The notes beneath the pieces are model-generated. The model worked only from the letters and a program-made list of their open reading frames with translations, had not been told where the DNA came from and did not search any database. This document shows positions 18,131 to 28,968 of a stretch of DNA of 64,000 bases, piece by piece. Made by a program: the position numbers and the translations under genes. The stretch is taken from assembly GCA_015075175.1 (NCBI GenBank), contig JABTUV010000006.1:62001-126000 (forward strand), given 5' to 3'. Within the stretch, counting starts at the first letter, position 1. The number at the start of each line of letters is the position of its first letter. Source of the DNA: a bacterium (GTDB lineage: Bacteria; Hinthialibacterota; Hinthialibacteria; H5-UNCL2).

Positions 18131-21116
18131 GGCACCGCTACATACGTCTGCCAGGAGTGCGGCGCGGAGATGTGTCCGTCGATCAGGTTGGTACCGATGT
18201 CGGCACCGAAAAAATCACTTACCCTCGAAAAAAGAGCTTGAGTGTCCGTCGATCAGGTTGGTACCGATGTCGGCACCCCCCGCAGCAGTGCGAGGCAGAG
18301 GCGGCGCGAGCCGTGTCCGTCGATCAGGTTGGTACCGATGTCGGCACCTTCGCCTGGAAGCATGATAGTGAACGTGTCTTTGGTGTCCGTCGATCAGGTT
18401 GGTACCGATGTCGGCACCTTTCGCTGTCGCTGGAGTTTCTGCGTCAAGAATGGTGTCCGTCGATCAGGTTGGTACCGATGTCGGCACCGCTCCTCTTCGC
18501 TGCAGTCCACGCGGACCGCGATGTGTCCGTCGATCAGGTTGGTACCGATGTCGGCACCGCCGTGCGTGCCGCTTGCCGCGCGCGCGACGGAGTGTCCGTC
18601 GATCAGGTTGGTACCGATGTCGGCACCCAGAATTCACGTGCGTCAGCATCCATCCACTCGGGGTGTCCGTCGATCAGGTTGGTACCGATGTCGGCACCGA
18701 AATAGCGAACAACCTCCGAAAGGCCGCCGAGGGTGTCCGTCGATCAGGTTGGTACCGATGTCGGCACCGTAGACGGCGCGGATTTGCTCGGGCGCCAGAA
18801 ATCGTGTCCGTCGATCAGGTTGGTACCGATGTCGGCACCGGAGGCGGACCAGGCCGGTATTGTTTTTGAAATTGCGTGTCCGTCGATCAGGTTGGTACCG
18901 ATGTCGGCACCTCTTAATAGCGGGTTATCGCCGTTCTCGATACACGTGTCCGTCGATCAGGTTGGTACCGATGTCGGCACCCAGCGCGGCGGATTGAGGT
19001 TGCGTCGAACAGGTAGAGTGTCCGTCGATCAGGTTGGTACCGATGTCGGCACCGGTGGAATTGCCGGCAGGGTGACGGCGTGACGCGAGTGTCCGTCGAT
19101 CAGGTTGGTACCGATGTCGGCACCTCTGACTGAAGCGGTCGCACAAGGTCTATACACGAGTGTCCGTCGATCAGGTTGGTACCGATGTCGGCACCCTTAG
19201 TCTCCTTCCTTCCTTTATGCCTCGTAAGGCGGTGTCCGTCGATCAGGTTGGTACCGATGTCGGCACCATCACAACGGCGACATTGCCGGCGCTCGTCCAT
19301 CGTGTCCGTCGATCAGGTTGGTACCGATGTCGGCACCTTCAGTGCCTCGCGGCAGGCCCCCTTCACCTGCTCCGTGTCCGTCGATCAGGTTGGTACCGAT
19401 GTCGGCACCCTCTGCGGGAAACTGCTGGCATGAATACACTGCTCCGGTGTCCGTCGATCAGTTGGTACCGATGTCGGCACCGTGAGAACGCAGAGCTCGA
19501 GTTGCGCGTCGGAAACGGTGTCCGTCGATCAGGTTGGTACCGATGTCGGCACCACAGTCCCTGAGCGAATCAAGGAGACGCCGGAGGTGTCCGTCGATCA
19601 GGTTGGTACCGATGTCGGCACCTTAGTCTCCTTCCTTCCTTTATGCCTCGTAAGGCGGTGTCCGTCGATCAGGTTGGTACCGATGTCGGCACCCACAGAA
19701 GCGATTCTTCCAATCGTCGTCTGTTTTGTGTCCGTCGATCAGGTTGGTACCGATGTCGGCACCATCGCGTGACCTGCGGCCAATCGACGCAAACCTGTGT
19801 CCGTCGATCAGGTTGGTACCGATGTCGGCACCCTTGCAGCGAAGGCCAAACGCGCATCTTTCTTGGCGTGTCCGTCGATCAGGTTGGTACCGATGTCGGC
19901 ACCCCCCTAGGGGGAGGCTTTTGACGGTTCCAGGGTTGTGTCCGTCGATCAGGTTGGTACCGATGTCGGCACCGACCGCGCCCGCGATTTCGGTCGCTAT
20001 AACCTTAAAGTGTCCGTCGATCAGGTTGGTACCGATGTCGGCACCGGCTTGACGACGCCGAAATGCCCCTGACCGAACAGTGTCCGTCGATCAGGTTGGT
20101 ACCGATGTCGGCACCCGCGTACGTAGCCGGAAGCCGCGCGCGCGCAGAGTGTCCGTCGATCAGGTTGGTACCGATGTCGGCACCGACAATCGAGTGGGCG
20201 GAGATGTCGGGGCCAGCGTCCATTCGATCAGGTTGGTACTGATGTCGGCACCATCGGCGTTTCCGTCCTGATTGCACGCTGTAGGTGTCCGTCGATCAGG
20301 TTGGTACCGATGTCGGCACCTGAAGCGGTTTGGTCTCGCCGATCCGATCATCGTGTGTCCGTCGATCAGGTTGGTACCGATGTCGGCACCGGGGTTGCGC
20401 TACATATTTCCCGGTCACGCTAGCTCCCGTGTCGTCGTCGATCAGGTTGGTACCGATGCAGCGCACCATGCCGCCATATGATATCGTTCTGCCGGTCGCC
20501 GTCCTGTGTCCGTCGATCAGGTTGGTACCGATGTCGGCACCGAAGCGCGACTGTTCGCTCGTACGCAATCGCACAATGTGTCCGTCGATCAGGTTGGTAC
20601 CGATGTCGGCACCTCATGTCTACGGGATCAGGAGATGACATTGAACATGGTGTCCGTCGATCAGGTTGGTACCGATGTCGGCACCTTTACTCACCTCGAA
20701 AAGTTTGTGCCCGAGTAAAGGTGTCCGTCGATCAGGTTGGTACCGATGTCGGCACCTCTGCCGCCGCGATTACCTTCGCCACTTCCGTTGCGGTGTCCGT
20801 CGATCAGGTTGGTACCGATGTCGGCACCGTGGCACCCTTGAGGTGACGGGTGTGCCTACCTTGTGTCCGTCGATCAGGTTGGTACCGATGTCGGCACCGG
20901 ATTCGGCGCGGTTGAAGGTGTAAAAGAGACTGCGTGTCCGTCGATCAGGTTGGTACCGATGTCGGCACCGTGTACGTTCCATCAGTTTTGACCGCATCCA
21001 GTGTCCGTCGATCAGGTTGGTACTGATGCCTAGCTGGGCACCCCTGCTCGATTGGGCGAGTCGGCAAAAGCCAGAACTACGTGTCCGTCGATCAGGTTGG
21101 TACCGATGTCGGCACC
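18131..21116 (-). CRISPR. CRISPR array 2, type V-B, about 42 repeats
   Basis: 36-nt repeat; in the inferred crRNA direction (minus) it starts GGTGCCGACATCGG and ends CTGATCGACGGACAC. Spacers are 32-37 nt. Almost all repeats are identical; variant units occur near 19448, 20218, 20430 and 21001, the last with an over-long spacer. The leader-proximal repeat is 21081-21116, next to the tracrRNA and cas2. The leader-distal end is interrupted by IS66 at 18122. One spacer (TCTCCTTCCTTCCTTTATGC) appears twice, near 19200 and 19625. The repeat end ACAC and the CTGA segment resemble Cas12b repeats. Long open frames inside the array are an artefact of a 36-nt period. Confidence 0.97.
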
Positions 21117-21307
21117 CGCCGCCCTTCCAACCCCTTGCTGGCACTGCGTTTTCGGACCGCTGTGCGAGCATTTGGAAAATCACCCTGCGACGGCACATTG
21201 CTACGCAGCTTCCTGGTCCCTTTATTTCGGGCGAATTTTGGCGGGGTTCGAGCATCCCCTGGACCCCCCGCCACCACCTCCGCGCTCGCGCAGGCTGTTA
21301 AGGAGTC
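21117..21307 (-). promoter_or_regulatory. Probable CRISPR leader
   Basis: About 190 bp between the tracrRNA and the first repeat, on the leader side of array 2. No gene on either strand. It contains an AT-rich stretch (CAAAATTCGCCCGAAATAAA in minus sense, near 21221-21240) and ATTTTCCAAATG near 21175. Leader status rests on position beside the adaptation genes; the array side facing it carries perfect repeats. Confidence 0.6.
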
Positions 21308-21404
21308 CACTCCGTCGTCGGAACTAAACTGATCGACTCCACGGTGCCAAGCCCATTGAAGGGGACGACACGTGCCGTGGCATTTTCGCCTCCTGTAGAG
21401 GCAA
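21308..21404 (-). ncRNA. Predicted Cas12b tracrRNA
   Basis: About 97 nt on the cas strand, starting 7 nt after a strong promoter. Order in RNA sense: 5' segment CTCTACAGGAGGCGAAAA, resembling the 5' end of the Alicyclobacillus Cas12b tracrRNA (recalled, GTCTAGAGGACAG); stem CCACGG (21375-21380); GTGTC (21367-21371); an inner hairpin CCC-CTTCAAT-GGG; stem return CCGTGG (21339-21344); then GTCGATCAG (21329-21337). GTCGATCAG is exactly complementary to CTGATCGAC of the repeat, and GTGTC to its terminal GACAC, the two repeat:anti-repeat duplexes known in Cas12b. Complementarity continues imperfectly to 21312. A small hairpin GGAGT-GG-ACTCC follows (21302-21313). The 3' end is not certain. Confidence 0.82.
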
Positions 21405-21410
21405 TGCAAG

Positions 21411-21439
21411 AATATACCATTCGCCGGGTATAATGTCAA
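21411..21439 (-). promoter_or_regulatory. Sigma70-like promoter for the tracrRNA
   Basis: Minus strand: TTGACA (21434-21439), 17-bp spacer, TATATT (21411-21416); expected start near 21404. The -35 box overlaps the cas2 stop codon, so the promoter is packed directly behind the cas operon. Confidence 0.82.
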
Positions 21440-21726
21440 ACGACAACGATGCCGCTGTCCTGCTCGGGAAGAGGTTGGCCGATAACCGTGGCCGCTTCAC
21501 GCGCCTCCTTCTCGTTAGGACCAAGGTCCAGAATCATCACCTGATCCTCCTTCTGATTCATCTGCTCCTCGAGGTCGGTTTGCAATCGCACGCGGTCGAT
21601 ATCTTTGAGCGCACAAAAGAAGACCGAAAACTGCCAGGCCTCGCCATACCCTTTGAGCACCTTGTGGACGCGTCGCAATCTTTTCGGGTCTCTGATGTCG
21701 TAACAAACCAGGTAGCATCGACGCAT
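21436..21726 (-). CDS. cas2: CRISPR-associated Cas2
   Basis: Small ferredoxin-fold subunit of the Cas1-Cas2 spacer integrase; 96 residues from the chosen start. MRRCYLVCYDIRDPKRLRRV holds the conserved beta1 Asp, followed by GYGEAWQFSVFFCAL, the usual beta2 pattern. The start at 21726 is preferred over an upstream in-frame Met at 21741 because GGAGG lies 5 nt before it. It begins 17 bp after the end of the cas4-cas1 gene and its stop overlaps the tracrRNA promoter. This is the only intact cas gene in the locus. Confidence 0.95.
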   Translation of the reverse strand: MRRCYLVCYDIRDPKRLRRVHKVLKGYGEAWQFSVFFCALKDIDRVRLQTDLEEQMNQKEDQVMILDLGPNEKEAREAATVIGQPLPEQDSGIVVV

Positions 21727-21742
21727 AATAACCTCCGGCAAC

Positions 21743-23441
21743 TCAGCGCGTGGTCAGGAACGCCAAAGAAGGAATATCTCCCGTGAGCCAGGCCGCAACA
21801 TATCGCGTGATGCAAAACGATCATTCGCCGGTAGCTCAAACGATACTCAAAGACCGGATGGGTGACCTCCGTATCCATTCTTCTGCCAAGAGCACTGAAA
21901 AAACTCCGTCTTCCGGCGTCTGTGAGCGAACATCCGGATGCGGTGCGAAGAAAATGCCCGTCGGTCAATTCACCGCGATTGTTCTACGGATCACGACGGA
22001 ATCCGCGATGAGCGGCCGAAACGGGCTCTAAGATCGACCGCAAACGCGGGACGCCCCGGCCTCGATACGTGGAATCCGCCGATAGAAGGCTCCAACCTCG
22101 CGAGGCGCAACGCCGCCACGCACTCGTGGGTCAACATCGAATATGCCAGCGACAGACAGGAGTTGATGGGGTCCGGCGGAGGTCTACGTTTTCGCCATTG
22201 CATCGAATTCCACCGACATACCCTAAGCATTAGAAAAATGCCCAAAGTAAATAGCCGCCGCCTGACCCTCATGCCCGCGCACCGCATCCACTGAATCCGC
22301 CTGCGCCGCGTTCTTGGCCTCCTTCGCCAGGTCGGCGGCGACGCCGGCAGGCAGCGAACCATATCAGGAGAAGGAGTGTTCGCTGATCTACAATTTGGCT
22401 GACACGAGAGCCTGCGCCAGCTCGAAGCATGCTCCGTGCGGTCGAGTTTATGAATCTGTGCCTTCGAACCTCGGCGCTGACCGAATCGAGCGGATCGATC
22501 ATGGCCACCAGTCGTCCCGCTGGTGAAAGAAACGCGATAGAGTGTTCATGCGGAAGCGGCACAAAACTGCCTGGGTGGTGATTTTGCACCGAGCCCAGCA
22601 GCGAGAGGCTTTCGAGGTTGGCCAGCGGTACGGTCTTCGCCACAGCGCCATTCTTGTCGGTGATCCTCAATTCCATCCCGCGAACACCGATCTTCACGCC
22701 GTCTTGCTGGGCCACCACGTGAATGCCGTCATCGCGCGGCGGCCAGATTTTTCTCGGTGTCAGTTCGTCGGTTGGAGATTGGGCACGCTGGTAGTTGACC
22801 TCGTCCGGCAGGCATATTGGTTGCAGGGAGCATCTTGGACAGCGTGAGTCATTGACGAGCGGCAGAGGCCGTGAGCCTTCCGCGCATTGTTTCGCCCTTT
22901 CCAGGGTCAGCAAGGCTTCGGCCTTGAGCGCATCATCGACGGGAATCCTGAGACGAAGTTTTTCCCCGGCGTAATAAATGATCGCTTCCCTAACCGTGTA
23001 CCCCGCATCCTCCAGAAGAATAGCCTGCAGGCCCACTTGGATACGGTCCGTGGGCCACGCCTCCGGATGTGAAAGCGGGGTTTGCTCCATTTCACCGCAA
23101 TCGTCGGAGGCGGAAGGCCCCATGGAAATGTGCTTTGGACGCCCCTTGCGGTACTCCACCGGCACGGCGGTCCGCCCTGAGATTTCCGCCAAGTCCAAGG
23201 TCGCGGTAAGGCCGAGCGACTCGCTCGTCAAAGCCAGACTTCGAACGACCTTTGGCCGTTCGAGATCATCCTCACCTGTGTCCGCCGTTTCCAGAGCGGT
23301 GCTGGGTTTATCCACGCGTCGATGGACAGCCACCCCTTTCTCCGTGTCACTGCTGGGAACAAAGATGCCTTCCACCTGCATGCGTAAAAGACGCGGGCAA
23401 TAGGCATGTTCAAGGCCTACGTTCCGGGCCAGGGCTTTCAT
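21743..23441 (-). CDS. cas4-cas1: Cas4-Cas1 fusion (adaptation nuclease + integrase), frameshifted
   Basis: About 565 residues once frames are joined. Residues 1 to about 190 are Cas4: first Cys in HAYCPRLL, PVEYRKG, the motif DRIQVGLQAILLEDAGY, and the Cys cluster CPRCSLQPICLPDE for an Fe-S site. Cas1 follows with GVKIGVRGMELRITDKNG. Its catalytic part is split by at least two frameshifts: NQRTLLL region near 22380, then PPPDPINSCLSLAYSMLTHE with its Glu and IGGFHVSRPGRPA with its His near 22140-22060, then the C-terminus from about 21968 (FRTASGCSLTDAGRRSFF) to a stop at 21743. Cas4-Cas1 fusions are typical of type V-B. The frameshifts resemble those elsewhere in the window and may be sequence errors. 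Confidence 0.88.
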
Positions 23442-23471
23442 CCATCGGTTGCATCCTTTTAGAACGGAATG

Positions 23472-26400
23472 TCATCCTATCCTTGGACGCCCACGGTGCG
23501 GTTGCTTGTCGCGGTCTTCCATCTGTTCCTCCAAGACACGGATAACCCGGCATTGCACCTCGTTCTGATAGGCGGCATATTCTTTCCACTCTCTGATTGC
23601 GATGGATTCGAGCGGGGATGACGATATATCGCTCCAGAGATTAACGATTTCCTTGGATTTGCTGGCGCCATTATTTCCGCGCTTCTTTTATCTTTCGCGG
23701 CATCACCACTCTGCGGTCGCGGGGGTTGCCGCAGCGGCTGATCTGGATTCACCACCGCGCTGCCATCGACCTTGTCCTTTATGGGCCTAAAGCTGACTGG
23801 ATCGCAGGGTACATACCACCACTTGCCGGGCCAGTCCGGTCGGTAGCGCGTAGGCCGATGTTGGCGGCGGCGTTCAGGTCGGCTTGAGCTTCCTTGGCGG
23901 CCGGCGATTCTGATCGGCCGCTCAACAAATGCCTCGCCACTTCTTGAGAGGAACACGGATGACCCTGGCCTTCTCCCAATCGGCTCTGGATTTGCTCCTT
24001 CCATTTTGCGCTCAGGTCGCAGATGAAACGTTCGCGTGCGTCGCCCTTGCCTTCGGCCTGTTTCTTCTCGGCCTGCGCGATCCGTTTCCGCCAGAAGGGC
24101 GAGTCGCATGAACTCCTTGACCGGCACATCCTGACGGCGGATGCCGGAGCCTGTGTGGAGTCCTGGCGGGACGTGTAGGCCGCCGAGACTTCGCGGAGGT
24201 GCAGGCCGTGGAGTTGGCAGGCCTCGGACAGGTACTTCTTGACCTTCGAGGACGACCACGTCATGAGTTGCCGGTTTTCCCGCCGGGTGCGAGTTTCTCC
24301 GGCCGGTAGTGGGTGAGGATTCTCGATGACGATGGCATGGCACGGTTCGTCCACCGCGGCCGCTCGGGCGCTTTGGGTCCCTGCCTCCCAGGGGCCGCCC
24401 TCATCCGTCCGATACCGAGCGCCGCCTCGACAACGGCTGGCAGGTTGCTTGACGCGCTGCTCGCGTAGGTGTTCCAGTGCGTCCAGGGCGCTCTGCCCGA
24501 ACTGTTCCTTGGTCTCAGCCCTTGCGCGCGCCGGTCCGGGCGGAAGGAAGAATCCACCTGAACTTTGCGGCGGAACTCGGTCAACAAAGGCGCTCAGGCG
24601 GGGTGAGGAGAGTCCCGCCGACCTTGCGAATGGCCGGGCCATACTGGCGTGCTTTCCACGTGGGAGGACCCAATCCTTTGAACCAGCGCGGATAACGTTT
24701 TTGCAGCCACTTATCGTCGTCTTCCCATCGTTTCTTCCAGGCGTCATGGAGAGCCATGCGAAGGGTCTCGTCCCGGGCCAGCGCTTCGCCACATCGTAGA
24801 GTTTTCTCGATTCTCTTTGCTTCTTCTGCGCTCTGAACTGAGATTCCTCGCCGATTTTCAGGGACTTTGTATCCGGACAACTTGGCGACATGGTCATCCC
24901 ACAGCTGCCTTTGCGGCGTGGTCCCGCCATCCACGGAGGATGTCAATCCATACCAGGAGCAGAGCATCTTGGATAACTCGATGTGCTTTTCCGCGCAGTC
25001 GCATTCTGTTCGCTGAGCGATCTTCGCCCGGTGAAGTAGTATCTGCGGTCACCGGGCGTGGGTTTGTATTCCGCTGTCATGGCGAAGGCGATTCGCGCCC
25101 GGTCGCCGTGGCGCTTGAGCGCAAGACGCATGGTGCGGGCGGCTGAGGACATCAGTGCCTGTCGACGGAGAGCGACGGTTTGCGGACCTCGCCTCGTCTG
25201 CGTCCGTACTGTCAGCTTACGACCCGGCTTCGCTTGCCGGTTTCCATCCGTGGTCACGCAGCGCCTCGAGCCTCGTTCTTTGCTTGCCAGGACTGACCCC
25301 AGCCGGCCTTGACCAATCGGTCGATGATCGGCGCGGTTCGGCCCAGTTCCGCCTCCAATTGATTAACCTTCAAGACCTCCTCGTTGGACGCTTCGCGAAC
25401 CCCTTCCTCCTCGCCCTGGAGCTTGATGAGAAATTGGCGGTCCAGCCGCGCCCAAGGAGCGGGATGCGGCGTGCCATCCGGCAATGTGTCCGCGCCGATG
25501 CGGCGATAGATGGTGGTTCCCTCGACCACGACTTGATTGCCCTTCTTCTGCTTTGTCGCTTTTCTCTTGAGATGCAGGTGAAGATCGCTCTCCCTCGGCG
25601 CTTCATGCCCGGCGGCCTGGCACGCTTCCTTGACCTGCTCAGTGTTTACCGCTTCCCAAACCGCGCACGCTGCGGCGTAGCGGTGGCCGAGGTCGACGGA
25701 AAGCACTCGCAGGCCGGGTAGACGGGAGAGGATGAGCCGACCTTGGCCTTTCCGAGATTTGTTCGAATCGGCATGGGGCCAGTATTGAGGGTCGATTCTA
25801 AGCTGATTCTGTTCGGCAAATTCACACCACGGACCCTGCGGCTGTAGCCTTGCAGAGAAAGTCACCAACCAACGGACGCGGTCCATCATACCGGACATCC
25901 GGCGCTCACGTTCCTGGTAGGACAAATTATTGTTGTCCCTCACTTTGGCGATGGCTTCCAACTGCTGCCTGGGGGCCTGCAACCTGCCATTCCAGTCTGC
26001 TTGATCAAAGAGCCCAGCGATCTTCACATCATCATTCTTGGTTACATTTGAAGCGGCTCGTCCCAATCTGTCCGCGCGGGTGACCTCGGAGGCTCCATCC
26101 TTTTGACCATCTTGTCCGAGAGCCAGATCGCGCGCCAGCCTCTTGGACTGCCAGCACAACGGAACTGGTTTCATCTCGCTCCCGGTCCAAAGCGTCAGGC
26201 AAAGCGCCTGAGAATTGGGGAAGTCGCCTTCAGCTTTGTCTTTCTGTCGTTTTGTGGGATTGGCCTGACGGTGCATTTCGAAAACGATGTCCCAGCGGGA
26301 TTTCCCGAAATCGCAGAAGACGGGATGTAAAAGCGCGTCGGGGTGGCGGTACGCCGGCACCTTGAAGTGCCGTTTCTTGAATTCCGCTTCGTCGGCAAGA

Positions 26401-27950
26401 GCGTAGTCAATCAGCGGCTGAGGGTCGGGATCTTTCGCGGCATCGCCGTCCTTGTGCCAAACGGATACGGCGTCGTCTTCAGCGAGGGCCTCGAATAGCT
26501 GGATGTCGCCGAACTTATCGATCTCGGGGTCATCCTGCAAGGCACGGGCGGCAGCAACACGGTCTTCCTCTGTTCGGCAGTCAGCTTTTGACCACGCCTT
26601 GACAACATCCTTCCACCCATCAACAGCACGCTTCCTGATTCTATAGCCATCTATCGCACCGGACGACTCGGCGCGATCTTTGCAGAATTTATCCAGCCAA
26701 GCTTTTGCAGTTTGAGGAATGATGGATGCTTTCTTCGCGTCTTCCTCGAATTTCCGACGCTCTGCCTCGGCACGCTTGATCCACGTGTGGGCCAGCGAAA
26801 CACGACGGGCCGCGTGGTCAAGTATGACGGCGAATTCGGAATGCCTAGCCGAGCCTCCATCCTGCAAGTAGGTGAACCCGCAAACAGACTCCACCTCCTT
26901 CAAGATTGCATCCGCATAAGGTCGTCGTCCCTTTGACCCGGTATTTTGATTGCACTTTTGGGCATCTTGGGTCGCTTTTGTTTTTAGGCTCTCAAGGTCT
27001 TCTTGAGTAACGGTGGTGTTGGTGGCGAGCTTTTTGAGAAGGTTGCGCGTTGCGCTCTTGTAACCGGGTCCGCTGATCAGACCAAGCACGCCTTGTAGGT
27101 CGTTCGATGCAGGGTTGAATTCATTGAGGTCGTCTGCGAGGCTGGCGATGGCATCCGTGCCCCTCTCGTTCGGTGAGTGTGCGCCAGCCCACGCCGCGAT
27201 CTTCTTATAGACTTCGGCCATGCGGCTGAAGTCCGCTCCTTTGCCGGTGCCGAACCGGCTGCTGAGCCATTGTCCCGCCTTCTGGACGAGGTCCTTCGCT
27301 TTGTCCTCTTGCTCTGTCTCTGAAGATTCATCTTCGGAGCCTTTCACTGGGGCCAGATAGGCATCACGGCTTCCGAAGAAGCGTTCCAGCATGTCCCACG
27401 CTTCCTCGCGTGTGAGTGAGCAAGCTACTGACTTGACCGCATCATCAAACGCCTTACTCCTATTCACCCAAACGGCGTCGTCCCGGATGGCCGCACTCAG
27501 GGAAGCCGAGCAATTATTCTTCCACTCGTTAATCTCGTTATCCGCAAGGCCCCTGCCCTTGAGGATTTCTTCAAGCGCCGCGACAACCATGGTGTTGCGA
27601 TCTTCAGCTGCGTCCGTACCAGATGCGATGATGTATTGCTGTGGTGCCCCATGCTTCGATTCCACCGAAAGCCACGACAGGGCCAACAGAACACGCCGCG
27701 CCTTGCGCTCCTCGTCGGTCGGATCACGGTCAGGCTTCCCCTTTCCAACTTTGATCTTGGTATCCACCAAAGTGTGATCCAGTCCGCCGCGCAGGGTGAG
27801 CAGCCAGTCGCCGAACGCTTTGGCTCCCTTATTGACTGCCTCGTGGGTCTGCCAGAGCGCCTTGCGCCATGAATTGTCTCTCAGGTCAGCTCCACGGAGC
27901 CGAAGTGTGTAGGCTCGCTGGGTGACGGGTGGTTTAGCGTGTTGTGGCAT
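23472..27950 (-). CDS. cas12b: Cas12b (C2c1) effector nuclease, frameshifted in C-terminal half
   Basis: RNA-guided DNA nuclease of type V-B, about 1,490 residues when frames are joined, at the large end for Cas12b. The start is ATG 27950 (AGAGGA 5 nt upstream), giving MPQHAKPPVTQRAYTLRLRG. The first frame is open for about 900 residues and holds RuvC-I (PGLRVLSVDLGHRYAAA, catalytic Asp). It ends at 25254; the rest lies in frames from 25257, 24967 and 24930. These contain DALEHLREQRVKQ, RuvC-II (CHAIVIEN, Glu; then RRENRQLMTWSSSKVKKYL), YTSRQDS, and RuvC-III (QADLNAAANIGLRA, Asp). After another shift come DWPGKWWYVPCDPV and KEIVNLWSDIS, to a stop at 23472. All three catalytic acids are present. 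The net length is a multiple of three. Confidence 0.9.
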
Positions 27951-28149
27951 CGTTATCCTCTTTCGATTCATTGATCAAACATACCAGCTCTTCCCGAGCT
28001 TACTGAAGAATCAGAACCGCGCGGGTGGCGTCCCGATTGTGGGAGAAAAAGTGTAGGGTATTCCTCGGGGCGACAACACCATCGGACTCCTTTCGAGCCG
28101 CCTTGTCAAGGCTCTTAGTTTCTAATTGCAGCTTCTGACGCCGGCGGTC

Positions 28150-28554
28150 GACATGCGTCGGCATCTGCTTGCAAGCGTTGACCCGTCTTAGCCGGATCAG
28201 CCCTCCGTCATGGAAGTCATAGAGGAGCTTGAGCCCGGCTTCGTCGTTGGGCAGGCTGCCTTGCGTCTTCACGCGCCGCCGAAACTCCTCGTTCAACCGC
28301 TCATTTCTGCTCGAAGCGTGCAAAGGCGGCCCGCGCCTGCGCCTCGCTCTTGCTGGCGCGCGCCTCCAGCGCCTTCCAGCACCGGGGAGAGCGGCTGCTC
28401 GATCCGCCGCGTATTGCAGCCGCCCAAGTACGTCCGGATCACCCCTTCTTCCTCCGCCTCCGTGCGACGGCTGTAGCGCGGCAAGAGTCGGCTGTGCCAC
28501 ATGATTTCGATCCACTCGCGCGTCTTGCGCCGCAACTGCGCCTCCAACCATCCC
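28150..28554 (-). pseudogene. IS256-family transposase remnant with internal deletion
   Basis: Minus-strand pieces: an N-terminal-type segment (YSRRTEAEEEGVIRTYLGGC near 28450) runs almost directly into the C-terminal segment NERLNEEFRRRVKTQGSLPN and LKLLYDFHDGGLIRLRRV (28290-28190). In a full IS256 transposase about 200 residues separate these. It sits just upstream of cas12b, so it may have cut off any genes or promoter that once preceded it. Confidence 0.75.
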
Positions 28555-28968
28555 GCCCGGGCCTTGCGGCGGGTCGCGCTTGGACGAAAAAATTGGTTAT
28601 TTGCGGGCGGCGATGAGGGCGGGCGGCGCGCGGCGATCCTCTATACCATAATCGCCAGTTGCCGGCAGCATGGGGTGGAACCCTTCGCTTATCTGCGGGA
28701 CGTGCTGGCGCGCAACCCGGAGCACTTGCAGAGCCGCATTGAAGAACTCTTGCCGAACCGGTGGCAAGCGGAAACACCACCCTCTAATGCCGCAACCCCG
28801 GCGCTCGTCGAGCGGCCCAACCTCTGAACCCCACGACGGGACTCCTTCCTCCTCTCTTTCCCTGCAACGATTCCGAACCTCTGACCCGACAGTCTTGATG
28901 GAGGGGCGCGGCCCCACGACCACTCCAGGCCCGTGCCTTCCCCAGGATGCACTTCAGCGGACGGTTAC
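28555..28968 (+). mobile_element. IS66 3' remnant (tnpC C-terminus and right terminus)
   Basis: Plus strand encodes LRRVALGRKNWLFAGGDEGG and QHGVEPFAYLRDVLARNPEH, the C-terminus of TnpC, then about 150 bp of IS66 tail ending in ACGGTTAC at 28968. The left part of the element is missing, replaced by the IS256 remnant. Reading frame is intact here, unlike the two longer copies. Confidence 0.85.

Noticed and set aside
10212-21116. Many overlapping open frames encoding VSVDQVGTDVGT or RRSGWYRCRH repeats
   Set aside because: They are translations of the CRISPR repeat; a 36-nt repeat with spacers near 36 nt keeps frames open on both strands. Not proteins.
18131-21116. crRNA direction on the plus strand (repeat ending GTCGGCACC)
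   Set aside because: That end resembles GGCAC of some Cas12b repeats, but the only good promoter and tracr-like structure are on the minus strand, and GTCGATCAG/GTGTC pair with the 3' part of the minus-strand repeat.
21312-21337. A degenerate extra CRISPR repeat near cas2
   Set aside because: It is inverted relative to the array repeats and embedded in a structured RNA behind a promoter, so anti-repeat is the better reading.
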